DNA of 64,000 bases from Parelaphostrongylus tenuis (Eukaryota; Nematoda; Chromadorea; Rhabditida; Metastrongylidae). Location: contig JAHQIW010003759.1 in NCBI GenBank assembly GCA_019055375.1, forward strand, positions 1 through 64,000, written 5' to 3'. Position 1 is the first letter of the stretch. Each line of letters begins with the position of its first letter. This document shows positions 33,701 through 41,039 of the stretch, piece after piece. The notes beneath the pieces are model-generated. The model had not been told where the DNA came from, ran no database searches, and saw only the letters and a program-made list of their open reading frames with translations. A program made the translations under genes and the position numbers.

Positions 33701-36700
33701 GTGAAGCATTTGAGCTTTCTCGACCTGTAGATACAGTGGAGTTGACCGCACAGTCAAATCGAGCTGATCTGCACGAGAGCCTAAGTCGCGGCAAGTCGTT
33801 TTTTCTTCGCAAATTTGTATTTCTTACTATTGCTTTCTTGAGATTTCTATACTGATAGATAGAGCACATATATTATATATCTGAGAATGTTGAGTGATAT
33901 GAGAACCATTGGACTGCCGGCAGAAAGTTTGAGCTGCGTCTCACCCATTCCTGTGGCTGTGCTACCACTACAACATCGAGACCACCGAGCTGCTACTACT
34001 CTTTCTCCAGTATAAATTATCAAAGCTATCAGCAAACATTTTTGATGATACCGTTCGTTTCCAGTCTTTTCTCAAGGCTGTTCCCAAATCTCATTTCAAA
34101 AATGCATCTCATAATTATCACTTGAGTGAACATGTCATGTTGTCTGTTAATGGGCTCTTGTACAGCCCGATACACGTGTTTCGGCCTTGGGCGGCCTCGT
34201 CACTCGGATAAGCCTTTCGCCTTTAGCCAATCCTCTCGGGGACCCCTAAATTCCTCATAAAGAGTGGACGACGACGAACGACTTACACAATTGCCTTCAA
34301 GTGAAAAATCGCTAGATCGGCAATGTTGTACATTCGATTGTTCTTGGCTGGTGTTTTGAAGTATTATAGCGGTCGTTTCGTCACGAGGCTGCTCAAGGCT
34401 GAAATATGTGTATCGGGCTATTCAAGATCCCATTAACAGACCACATGACATTTTGGTTCAAGTAATAATGAGATTTTTTGATGAGTTTGATCCGATAAGC
34501 ACATATCGGCATCAAATCCAGTTAAGCAGACATTTGTTTGATATATGTAATCCATAAGAATTTCTCTTTTTATTTCTGGCGGTGGCTTTGGTGATGTACT
34601 TTTTGGAGGTGCCACAGGGAAAGGGTGGAACACGGATTCAGCTTCCACCTGGGGTTGAATGTTTAGCATATCACTCAAGACTCGCAGATGTATAGTTGTA
34701 ATATTATAAAACTTCTGAAAAGCATTTGAAATGTCTTCCAGATTACACTAATATTTTGTTTCGTAGTGCTAGTATGTCAACCGGGGGACAAATGAAGAGA
34801 CCGCCATTCTCGCTGAACCTTTTCTTAAGAGTATTAGTGATCATTCGAAGGCTTACGTCTCTGACTAGTGCTCTACGTGGCAATTTTTTTTTTTTGGAAA
34901 ATCCTCTTTATAACGCTGTAATAGAAAGGACATTTGTGTTGTATGCAGTCATATTTCCCGCAAGGCGGAACTGCTTCCTTGAGCTATGAGCAAATATTCG
35001 ATAGCGTGATTCCCAACAATTTCAATGCTTTACTTAATATCGGGAAAGACCGTTTCACTGCAGTGTAGCAGGAAACAGATGGCTATGTCTGCATATGCGG
35101 GCATTTCCTTTTCGGCTAATGTATGGGCTGGGGAGGGGAGCAGGGGAAGGGGCTCCGTGGTTTCATACGGCGTCCGATCGATTGCGCTAATATCTTTATG
35201 TGTGACGTGCAATTTTTCTTACTTAGGAGTTTTCTTTATAGAAATTCCACAAAAAACGTATGGCTCTGATGCTACAAGATGTCTTATACATGTTCATATG
35301 CTTTCCTGCTCTCAGCGAAGTAATAGTGAAAGCACGTGGCTATTGTTAAACATATTTTTACTTCATATGCTGTAGGTTTATAAAAAAAGTCTATAGGAAA
35401 AACGGCCACGTAGTGCAGTAATCAGAGATGTTAACTTTGTAATAATCACTAACACCCTTATGAAAAGTTCTTGCCTAGCGAAAAGGGTCGTTTCTTCATT
35501 TATCGCTGGACAAATTTCTTGAGCCTATTTTGCAGTCTATAATTGGTTGTCTTGTAGCTCTACACTCGGATGTTCCAATTGCTGTACTCAATGGAATCGA
35601 TCAACTCTTTTGGGATGCACCGCTTGTCTTACAAGCGTTTTCCGACAATTCTTTTGTTCCGTCACCTCACGCTTTGCTTTTGCTCTCTGTTAGGAAAAGT
35701 TTTCTTGGGCCGAAGAAAGTCTGCGAGCGGTCGTTGATGGAGTAAGTTGATTTTAAGAACTTTGTTTTTTTTTTGCTAGTTTATCATCCGTCTTCACAGT
35801 GTTTTTTCTCACTGTGCAGATACCAGTACTTCTAGCAGCTCAGCGCGGAGCTGACTCTCACTTTACTCTTTAGAAGTCAATAGCAACGCTCTACGGAAAG
35901 GTATTTTACGACGTTACGAAGAAGATGAAACCTCAAGCAAACGAAGATACAAAACAAATGCTAGAAGTATTGGTACCCACAATGTAGAAAAATTATAACA
36001 TTGGTTAAATGAAGTGAATTGGTATTGTTAAATCAATCTTTTCGGAACCATGGACACACAGCCTCTGCATCGCCAACTGGCAATTCTGAACAGTCCGCTC
36101 TATCTGCACTGCGCTCCTAATGCCCAGAGTGCTGCGACTAACAATAACACGCTGGGGGTTAGAAATGCACATGAGGTGGAGCGGATCCTCCAGAGTTGCC
36201 AGTTACCGATGCAGAGACCGTGGGTCCAAAGTGCCGAGAGGGTTAATGATTTTTTCTGTTTAACCTCTTCTCATATGATTATTTTTGGTGATGCTTTGTA
36301 ATGGATTTGTTGGGTCCTTCGTTTATGGAAGTTTGCGATATCAAACTAAGGAATCTTATTACCAGTCACCAACACGTTTTGGTTATTCGGCATGCTGAGC
36401 GGTATGCAAAGCATCTGACCCTCGGTGGAGGTCGAACCGGCGTTCCACCCATGGGAGGAGGAGGCGTAATACCGTTACATTACCGACGCCTTCGCTCTGC
36501 TACCAGTGTGTTTGCGATTTGGTTAACCTTTCCCTCTACAACAAACATCCCTCAGAGATCAATGTGGGGGTCTAAGTCGTACATGTCATATTTCGGAAGC
36601 ATAACACGGCTCGCTCTACGTAGGAATAAATACTCTATAGCTCGTCTTTCCGTATCTGTGCAGTTCATTATACAGTTTTTCCGAGCTTGAAATCCACAAA

Positions 36701-36971
36701 TTCTGTCTTAAGTTCAAAGAGAGGTTTGTGAACTATGGCTGTCCGTATTCGAATCCCATTCCATGTTCGCTAAGAGTACCTGTGAGAACCTAATGCCATT
36801 CTAACGTCGTTAGAGAACGAAATAAGCTATAAGATCACATAACATCTAGAAAGTGGTTATAAAATTTCTTCCATCAGGTATCTCAACGCAACGTGGATAT
36901 CATCTGGCGGTTCAGTTGACAGTGTATCACCGATACTGTCACGTATAATGCAATTCATCATTTGCCGCTGA
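21703..36971 (+). CDS. LAP1/LULL1-like torsin-activating protein (TOR1AIP family), multi-exon
   Basis: Supported exons: 21703-21840, about 27261-27566 (internally split), 31952-32076, 32873-32986, 33610-33816, 35536-35741, 36878-36971. The last four join in phase 0/0/0/2 and end at a TGA. They read ...DIYTLLFVGKQ, then QESPIVLLVTGKQSRDVVN and ISDAFGEAFEL, then IAVLNGIDQLFWDAPLVLQ and PHALLLLSVRKSF, then VSPILSRIMQFIICR. This follows the order of the TOR1AIP C-terminal domain: EPVILLFTAG, SEQIADAY, AAVVHRFESFPAG..., VALVLTV, SRI. Human LAP1 and LULL1 span the nuclear envelope or ER and complete the active site of torsin ATPases from the lumen. Upstream exons are hydrophilic (SDVTE; RFNERLEMQTLRTNN), as expected of the nuclear or cytosolic part. 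The transmembrane exon and correct phase links across 27.5-32.8 kb were not found. The donor of 33610-33816 is chosen by phase (TTT|GTATTT); a GC donor at 33791 is an alternative. Introns are filled with repeats. Confidence 0.6.
21905..22150. repeat. Family B palindromic element
   Basis: Left arm (reverse) AGACGAGAATTAAACCAGCA; right arm ACGCGCGCTCCCGGAAGGGT then GCAGTTCCCGTCC. The spacer holds CTTAGCAACCAACCGTCAAC, found in most B copies. Confidence 0.5.
22440..22785. repeat. Family B palindromic element
   Basis: Left arm CCTAGGCAGGAGTTGAGCCC, spacer CTGTCAGCAACCAACCTTTA ACGGGTTTGGT, right arm GGTGAGACAGGGGCTCAACT then AAGTTTTGCAAGCC. Confidence 0.5.
23038..23560 (+). mobile_element. Mariner element, 5' half with transposase N-terminus
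   Basis: Left terminus AAGTCGTTCCATAAGTTTTG GCACTAGAGC, then an open frame from 23186 starting MEPSWEKTQLLLMHEWCAGE with NAYAKLKAGRNNLEDQSCSG, the paired helix-turn-helix region of mariner transposases (normally ...FAKFRSG--LEDQPRSGR). It stops at 23440 and the catalytic half is missing. The closest named relative I can suggest is the hookworm mariner bandit; this is inference. Confidence 0.75.
23590..24085. repeat. Family B palindromic element
   Basis: Left arm GGCAGGAGTTTAACCCATGT; inner pair ACTATCGGCAACTAACCTTC against AAAGGTTGATGGCTGATAGC; right arm GGCCTTGATGGTGTAGTGGC with tail TTTGCCTACCACGCAATTCC and CACTGCGAGAAACAGTAAAA. Confidence 0.6.
24890..25215. repeat. Family B palindromic element
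   Basis: Left arm CTCAGGCGGGAGTTGAACCC (truncated); inner AAAGGTCGGTGGCTGATAGC; right arm tRNA-like sequence at 25119-25188 (GCCTCAGTTGCGTAGTGGTA ... TCTGAGGT) with tail AGTTTTTGCGTACCACTCAA. Confidence 0.6.
25556..26190 (+). mobile_element. SINE family A split by a foldback element
   Basis: SINE head GGTGCGCATGGCACAGTGG at 25559 and body to about 25702; the body resumes at 26020 (AGCAGTGCTGATTTG...) and ends with GCACGGCGCATCCTTCAGGC and TTTGAGAGTTTTATC near 26190. Confidence 0.65.
25703..26019. repeat. Foldback element inserted in a SINE
   Basis: Starts GTGGACCGAGGGGTGTGTCC and ends TTGGAAACGTCTTGGGTCCAC. Arms of roughly 150 bp match each other in reverse, including GACTCCACCTCCT against AGGAGGTGGGGTC. 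No clear target duplication. Confidence 0.65.
26455..26760. repeat. Family B arm joined to a family C remnant
   Basis: 26470-26540 is a reverse B arm (GGGGGTTAAACCTGC... TACCACCGATTCTACC). 26600-26755 is a C-type palindrome (CTATGGATCCAACCCTCTTC against GAGGATTGGATCTATGG) with TGTTGCGTCTAACAATAGCG in its middle. Confidence 0.45.
27690..28060. repeat. Palindromic element with Penelope-type hammerhead cores at both ends
   Basis: Minus core at 27741-27714: CTGAAGA, AGGCGAAACCGCC (GGCG/CGCC stem II), GAAA, CGTC. Plus core at 27992-28019: TTGAAGA, AGGCGAAAACGCC, GAAA, CTTC. Inner arms agree (TTACTTCAGCAGAAAA against TTTTCTGTTGAAGTAA). The minus copy has an intact core and a GUC triplet but only three stem I pairs. 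Confidence 0.55.
28246..28540. repeat. Family B palindromic element
   Basis: Left arm CTCAGGCGGGAAGTGGAGCG; spacer CTTTCGGCGATCAACCGTCA; right arm TTGGTTAGCACGCGTTTCGG, GGGTTCGATTCACGTCC, tail AAGTTTTGCATATCATTCAA. Confidence 0.5.
28872..29177. repeat. Family C palindromic element with nested AT-rich palindrome
   Basis: Outer arms AACCCTTTTGGGACTGTGGA and TGGTGAGTCCACGGTAACGAA. Inside, about 28919-29085, a second palindrome begins CAACGTGGGAACACATCGAA and ends TGCGTTCCCACGTGG. Confidence 0.55.
29190..29425. repeat. Family B palindromic element (decayed)
   Basis: Left arm GAACCTCGAACGAGATTCGA...; right arm TGGGTGAAATGCTGGTTTAA then GATTTGCAAATCACTCAACG. Confidence 0.4.
29791..30024. repeat. 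Family C palindromic element
   Basis: Termini TAGCCCTTTCGTGACCGTGG and CATGGTCTCGAAAGGGTTA. Arms of about 100 bp (TTCTGCATCTCTGTCTAGC ... GGTAGAGATACAGAGGCC). TA flanks both ends, suggesting a TA target. Non-coding. Confidence 0.65.
30460..30995. mobile_element. Two mariner fragments in opposite orientation
   Basis: 30460-30595 is the end of a mariner transposase on the minus strand (GCCATATCTCGGGCAACAAA is the complement of the LP-RWQKC region). 30600-30990 is a plus-strand fragment with KLSKEPKRCSSGRKSL, GRWQKCVRAYGTYYEW and the terminus AGTGCCAAAACATATGATAA. Confidence 0.6.
31337..31630 (+). mobile_element. tRNA-derived SINE, family A
   Basis: Head GGGCGAGTGTGGCGTGTTAG, box B TTGGTTCGATCC, GCGCCCA. 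The acceptor stem GGGCG/CGCCC is kept although the sequence differs from other copies (GAGCGC/GCGCTC). Tail GAGAGCTTTATTTT. Confidence 0.7.
32470..32760. repeat. Family D partial copy
   Basis: Contains TGTGAAACATAGTTTTATTT TCGACGCTACAGCG and AGGCTTTTTCGGAAA, typical of D right interiors. The mirror half is missing. Confidence 0.4.
33047..33315. repeat. Family C palindromic element
   Basis: TAACCCTTTGGGGACTGTGG at the left, GGTCCAGGGTCCCGAAAGGG at the right; inner CTGCATCTAACAGTGGCACA and AGAGATGCAGAGCAGG. Lies in an intron of the LAP1/LULL1-like gene. Confidence 0.65.
33435..33560 (+). repeat. Family B half-element
   Basis: GATCTTGGTGGTATAATGGT (box A-like), CTCTGGTTCAATCTCC (box B-like), tail CTTGCTACGCAAAACTCTTA. 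It ends about 50 bp before the exon at 33610. Confidence 0.5.
33870..34045 (-). repeat. Family B half-element
   Basis: TATGAGAACCATTGGACTGC, GAGCTGCGTCTCACCCATTC, CACTACAACATCGAG, then GCTATCAGCAAACATTTTTG. With 33435-33560 it brackets the exon 33610-33816. Confidence 0.5.
34070..34490. repeat. Family H palindromic element with hammerhead motifs
   Basis: Outer arms AATGCATCTCATAATTATCA and TAATAATGAGATTTTTTGAT; inner GTCATGTTGTCTGTTAATGGG and CCCATTAACAGACCACATGAC. Minus motif at 34165-34209, degraded plus motif at 34377-34418. Confidence 0.6.
34165..34209 (-). ncRNA. Hammerhead-like motif, catalytic C3 lost
   Basis: CCGA, GTGACGA (first base of CUGANGA is G), GGCC-GCCCAA-GGCC (4-bp stem II), GAAA, CACGTGTA, TCGG. 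Stem I UCGG/CCGA pairs fully. The C3 to G change should abolish catalysis. Confidence 0.55.
34795..35505. repeat. Family D palindromic element abutting an exon
   Basis: Left arm CTCGCTGAACCTTTTCTTAA GAGTATTAGTGATCATTCG; right arm AATCACTAACACCCTTATGA AAAGTTCTTGCCTAGCG. It ends about 30 bp upstream of the exon at 35536, so part of the intron's 3' end derives from or lies beside it. Confidence 0.6.
36031..36245. repeat. Family C palindromic element
   Basis: AATCTTTTCGGAACCATGGACAC at the left, GTGGGTCCAAAGTGCCGAGAGG at the right; inner GGGGGTTAGAAATGCAC. Confidence 0.6.
36375..36510 (-). repeat. Family B half-element
   Basis: GCGGTATGCAAAGCATCTGACC, GGTGGAGGTCGAACCGG, CCGTTACATTACCGACGCC in reverse orientation to the tRNA-like head. 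Confidence 0.45.
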
Positions 36972-36984
36972 AATATTTTCTGAT

Positions 36985-38500
36985 ATAGACAGAGAGGTGT
37001 TAAATCTTTGGAGCTGTCCATAGAGTTTGTATCTTTTACCATGGTTGTCGTTTTCCACATGTAGTCTAACTAGGGATCTATTTAATTATCGCGTAGCTCA
37101 TACTACTCATAATTTTCTAATCAAGATCCGAAAATTTATTTCGTATTTATGTACAGCTCTTGATGTGTCTGAGTGGAGACTTGGCTTTCTATAAAGTCAA
37201 AAGATATTGCATTTTACCCTGTAGAATTTTTCGTCGTAGATTTGCTTCAACTCTTTTCTTCACCATTATTCGATAGTTTTCCCCTTACTACGTTTATATG
37301 TGTAAATATTCACGTATTTTTGGTACAGTAAAAAGTCCTTTATGTTGATTCACCTTTATCAAATCCAATCTTTTATTGTGTAAATATCAATCTCGTTCAA
37401 TAGGATCATTTGTAAATTTGTATACCTAAATGAGTCTATATTTATAACATGATGCTACAAGAGTGTTTATTTCTTCGCATGTGGCTGTTATAAAAAACAT
37501 TTTGGCAAAACAGCAAATCCGCTCAACCCAAGAGAGAACGTCCGTGACTCCATATGAGCTCGCGTAATGTTTTACCTGATAAAAAAATGGATATATATAT
37601 ATGTACATATGTATATATGCATATATATATATTTGTTTCGGAAATGACAATGAAACTACTCATAATACTGATTCAAACTATAGAATATACAGACTTGTTT
37701 GCAATGCGCGGGTGACAGAAGTAGTGGGCGTCCTTCCTTATCGCGTGGTACATTCCGACCTTTTTGTAAAACAATAGGTCCTCCTTTGTTTCCCTTCCTT
37801 AGCGGTCCCTAGAAAACTATCATTATTACTTCTTTTATTCTTTACTGCTTCTGATCACTATGTTCTTGTGGTCGGAATCGATCCAAACTTAAGCCCATAT
37901 CTCAAAACACTTGGTTCTCCAAAAGACTACATAGAGGTATAGGTTGTCGTCCGCTTTATCACTGGTCAATCCAAGGTTTATCGGAAAACGTAAACTAATG
38001 TTGCTTACAAATTGTATATATACGGTGTGCAAGCTCTATCGCTATTCCAGTTTGCTTAGAGAACTTCCTGCGCAAAGAACTTCCAAAAAAAAAAAAGTTT
38101 GTTGAAGGACGAAAATCGCGCGCCGCTGGCTATATCGGTCATGCTGCCCTCCGCAAAGGGAATGGATCGGGTTTCTGTGTGATTTGTATAGGAGTAAATT
38201 ACATCTTCATGTAGGCATAATCATTTTCATGCGTAGATGAGCTTGCTTGAATAGGGGGAGAATATATTTCATACGTCAACTCTCCCAAAAGCCTGCAATT
38301 AGTTGAATAGATGGAATCTGTTACATGTAGTGGGGATCGCTTTCAATATATGTACCGAGTCAACTTCAACGGTCTGACAAGATATTCCTAAGCACACACC
38401 ACACCATATGAGGAAGCCCAGAGCTACATGGGACTACCTCTTCGTCAGGATCATTTAAGATAGAAGACTTTGTGTTAAAATTGAGGAGCTGATATTTTCC
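36985..38500. other. Intergenic; no supported gene
   Basis: Between the stop of the LAP1/LULL1-like gene and the minus-strand gene at 38.5 kb. It contains an imperfect AT/ATGT microsatellite at 37588-37632 and a poly-A run near 38085. I saw no supported exon. Confidence 0.4.
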
Positions 38501-38517
38501 TTTGAAGCAAAGGAAAA

Positions 38518-38724
38518 CTAAGCAGTTCTGAAGTGCTAAAAGGAAAAAATGGACTTCACTCATGGATGCTTAGCGAGTTAATGGATGGAATAGGAAATGA
38601 TAAAGGGGACTTTTTCCCACGCACCTTGTGAGCTAGAGGTACTTCAATCTCTTCTGAGTATTGTTGTTTAGCGATTTGAGCCGACCCAATAAGTCGAAGT
38701 TCTTCTTCAGGTCGCCATAATGAC
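38518..38724 (-). CDS. 3' end of an unknown gene (two exons)
   Basis: Exon 38724-38625 lies between TAACATTTCAG and AAG|GTGCGT and reads HYGDLKKKLRLIGSAQIAKQ then QYSEEIEVPLAHK. It joins in phase to 38535-38518 after TTCCTTTTAG, adding HFRTA and a stop. The segment is helical and charged, without signal or membrane segments. Upstream exons were not found with confidence; a short well-spliced stretch near 39275-39245 (MNLGTLNQ) is a possibility. Family not recognised. Confidence 0.45.
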
Positions 38725-39029
38725 TGAAATGTTATTTGAATGGGAAGGCATTGAGAATACTGTTAGTGATGCTTTTTCATGTGGTTTTGTAGGGTGATAA
38801 TCTTCTATTTATGAAAGTATTACAATTATTTGAAGCATCATACCACCGCTAGAAGCGCTTAAATAAAACGAATCTCATTTGATCTTCAAATATGATTTTT
38901 ATTACAATTGTATTAGACATAGGTAGTGATGTCTCATCAGCGGTCATGAAAACATGATTTGGATAACAGTTTATCTTGGATTATCAGACATTGGAATGGT
39001 GTTTCTATAACTAAATTACTTTTAGATAT

Positions 39030-39140
39030 ACCCAATGATGTAGAGTTATGTAGGCAAAATCTTCGCATCAAGCGGGAATTGAATCCGTATTTCACTTTAT
39101 CAGGATATGCTTGCTCTAACCCTTTGCATTACCAACGTTT
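39030..39140 (-). repeat. Family B half-element
   Basis: TAGGCAAAATCTTCGCATCA AGCGGGAATTGAATCCG, GGATATGCTTGCTCTAAC, reverse to the tRNA-like head. Confidence 0.45.
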
Positions 39141-39377
39141 TTTTTCCACCGCTCTATCCACATTACAACGCATCATCTACATTACTTTTGTTGTAAATGA
39201 GAGAGCTCCATATTCTGTGGCTTTTTTTTTTGCAAGTAACTTTCTCTAGGGCTTTAATAGTAGTTCTCATGTACCTGGTTGAGTGTCCCTAAATTCATTT
39301 TTCCTAATTAGGATTTCCTATGATTGCTTCCGCTCATTGCACCATAGTTCTGCTTTATTGATTTTTACTATTTCCAG

Positions 39378-39612
39378 ACTACGCAGAACTGTTCTACGTC
39401 GCACATTTGATCGATGGTTCGATCTCGCAAGTATGGCTCACCAAGCTTTCCAGCCTCTGAGGTTGGTATATACGTACCATACGTGTCTGGAGGGACAAGC
39501 AGCACTGACTTCATTCATTGTTAGGCCACCGTGAGCCATTGTAAACAAAAAATATCCATTCAATCGCTCCAAATGGAGCTAAAAATTGAAGACGACTGCA
39601 AGGCGGAAAGCT
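39378..39612 (+). mobile_element. tRNA-derived SINE, family A, 5' damaged
   Basis: GATGGTTCGATCTCGCAAGT (box B), CTGGAGGGACAAGCAGCACT, CCACCGTGAGCCATTGTAAA, tail GAAGACGACTGCAAGGC. Confidence 0.65.
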
Positions 39613-40544
39613 TTGTTTTTTTATCTTCGTGAAGAGTCTATAATTAATTTGACAGTTCTTCATGATTATCATATCTTTTAGATCCTGCTGAAACCTTTCT
39701 TTTACCAAATGCTATTGAGCTCGGCTAGCATCCGATTGGTATGGTTTATGAAAGAAGTACCTTAACAAAGGACGACAGCTGCCACCTATTGTCCTTCACA
39801 CCGGCGTTGTCCTTTTAGGATTATCACACGTTCCAGGAAAGGAAGGGAAAGTTTGAACAGAAGATGCTGAGTAGTTTGGTGATTTAGTATCAACATCTTG
39901 GACTATCTGTTTACGTTGACGACGACATTCTCTTTTTTCACAAGACCCATGACGACTTCTATTTCAACTGAGTTGACACCTTGAGTCCAACGTTGATATT
40001 TCACTCGTCAGGCTGTAGGATCGTGCGGCGAGAGCAGCACGTTACAATGGCAGTTCAGTAGTTTTAGAACAAATTCCAGTTTTTTCACCACTAAGGCGGT
40101 CAAATCATCAGCACATGGTTGAACATGATATATGAGATTTCGTTAAGGACTAATTAGTGGTTGAAACATGCCAAATCAGTCGCAGAACATGGGATTGTTC
40201 CTCAAAAATGATACTGTATATTCCAATGTGCACCACTTCACCGACTTTGTGGAGCAACTTTTTATTATAGACTTTAGGAGATGAGATTCTGGTAGATATG
40301 TGTAAGAGACTTGATTCTTTGTATCATAGGCGGTAACTTTCATATCCTCTGCTTATAGTCTGATACAAACAATTTCATCGCTGCAACAACTTTTGTCAGT
40401 GGTTTCACACATTTTTACGTGCCTTACTTATTTCGTTCTCCACAAACCTTTCCATAAACTGAGTTCAGCTCAAAAGTCAGCATTTTAGGCTATTGAATAA
40501 ATGCTAATGGTTTAGTAATAAGCTTTGCTCAGTAAACAAGGCAG

Positions 40545-40690
40545 GGAAACACGAGCGCATTCAACAAACGGAGACTTTAGGATCACTGGGCGTCTTTCTC
40601 GTAGTAATAAGTTTATTGAAGTCCCTCCAGTAATATACGAATTTTTTCATTGCGAAAAAGTTAGCTCGAAATCAAGAATTTACGATATAC
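40545..40690 (+). CDS. Possible exon of a transthyretin-like (TTL) family gene
   Basis: After AACAAGGCAG the frame reads ETRAHSTNGDFRITG, then FIEVPPVIYEFFHCEK. Nematode TTL proteins carry the pattern T-x-D-x-NG-x-F-x-L-x-G followed by P-V/Y-L-x-I-Y-H-x-C, which this resembles in order and spacing. The donor may be CCCCT|GTGAAG. No upstream signal-peptide exon or downstream exon was found, so this could be a relic or chance. Confidence 0.3.
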
Positions 40691-41039
40691 CAATAGAAAA
40701 TCCCCTGTGAAGTTTAAGCAACTCTCTGCGTAAGCAAAACTTCTTGTCGTTAGTAAAATGTAGTATGGAGGTCGTTTCACGTACCACGCTTAGTATCAAA
40801 TGGGTATTTGTCAAATTTTCGAATGAGTATGAAAACGTAGATTAGAAAAGAAACAAGCGTTATATAGCAGTTTAAAATATTTAGATATAAAAAGCTGTTA
40901 CATAACAATTGTAAGTATGTTTGTTTTGGGAATGATGTAGTTTTGTCGTTTGACTCATAGGGATTTTTCGACCCATAAGCTTTCTTTATATTCAGAAAGT
41001 CTTTATAGAAGTCTTTTGTGCGAAATTCCATCATTCATA

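Noticed and set aside
37588..37632. Possible regulatory or replication AT element
   Set aside because: A plain ATATGTATAT microsatellite; nothing else supports a function.
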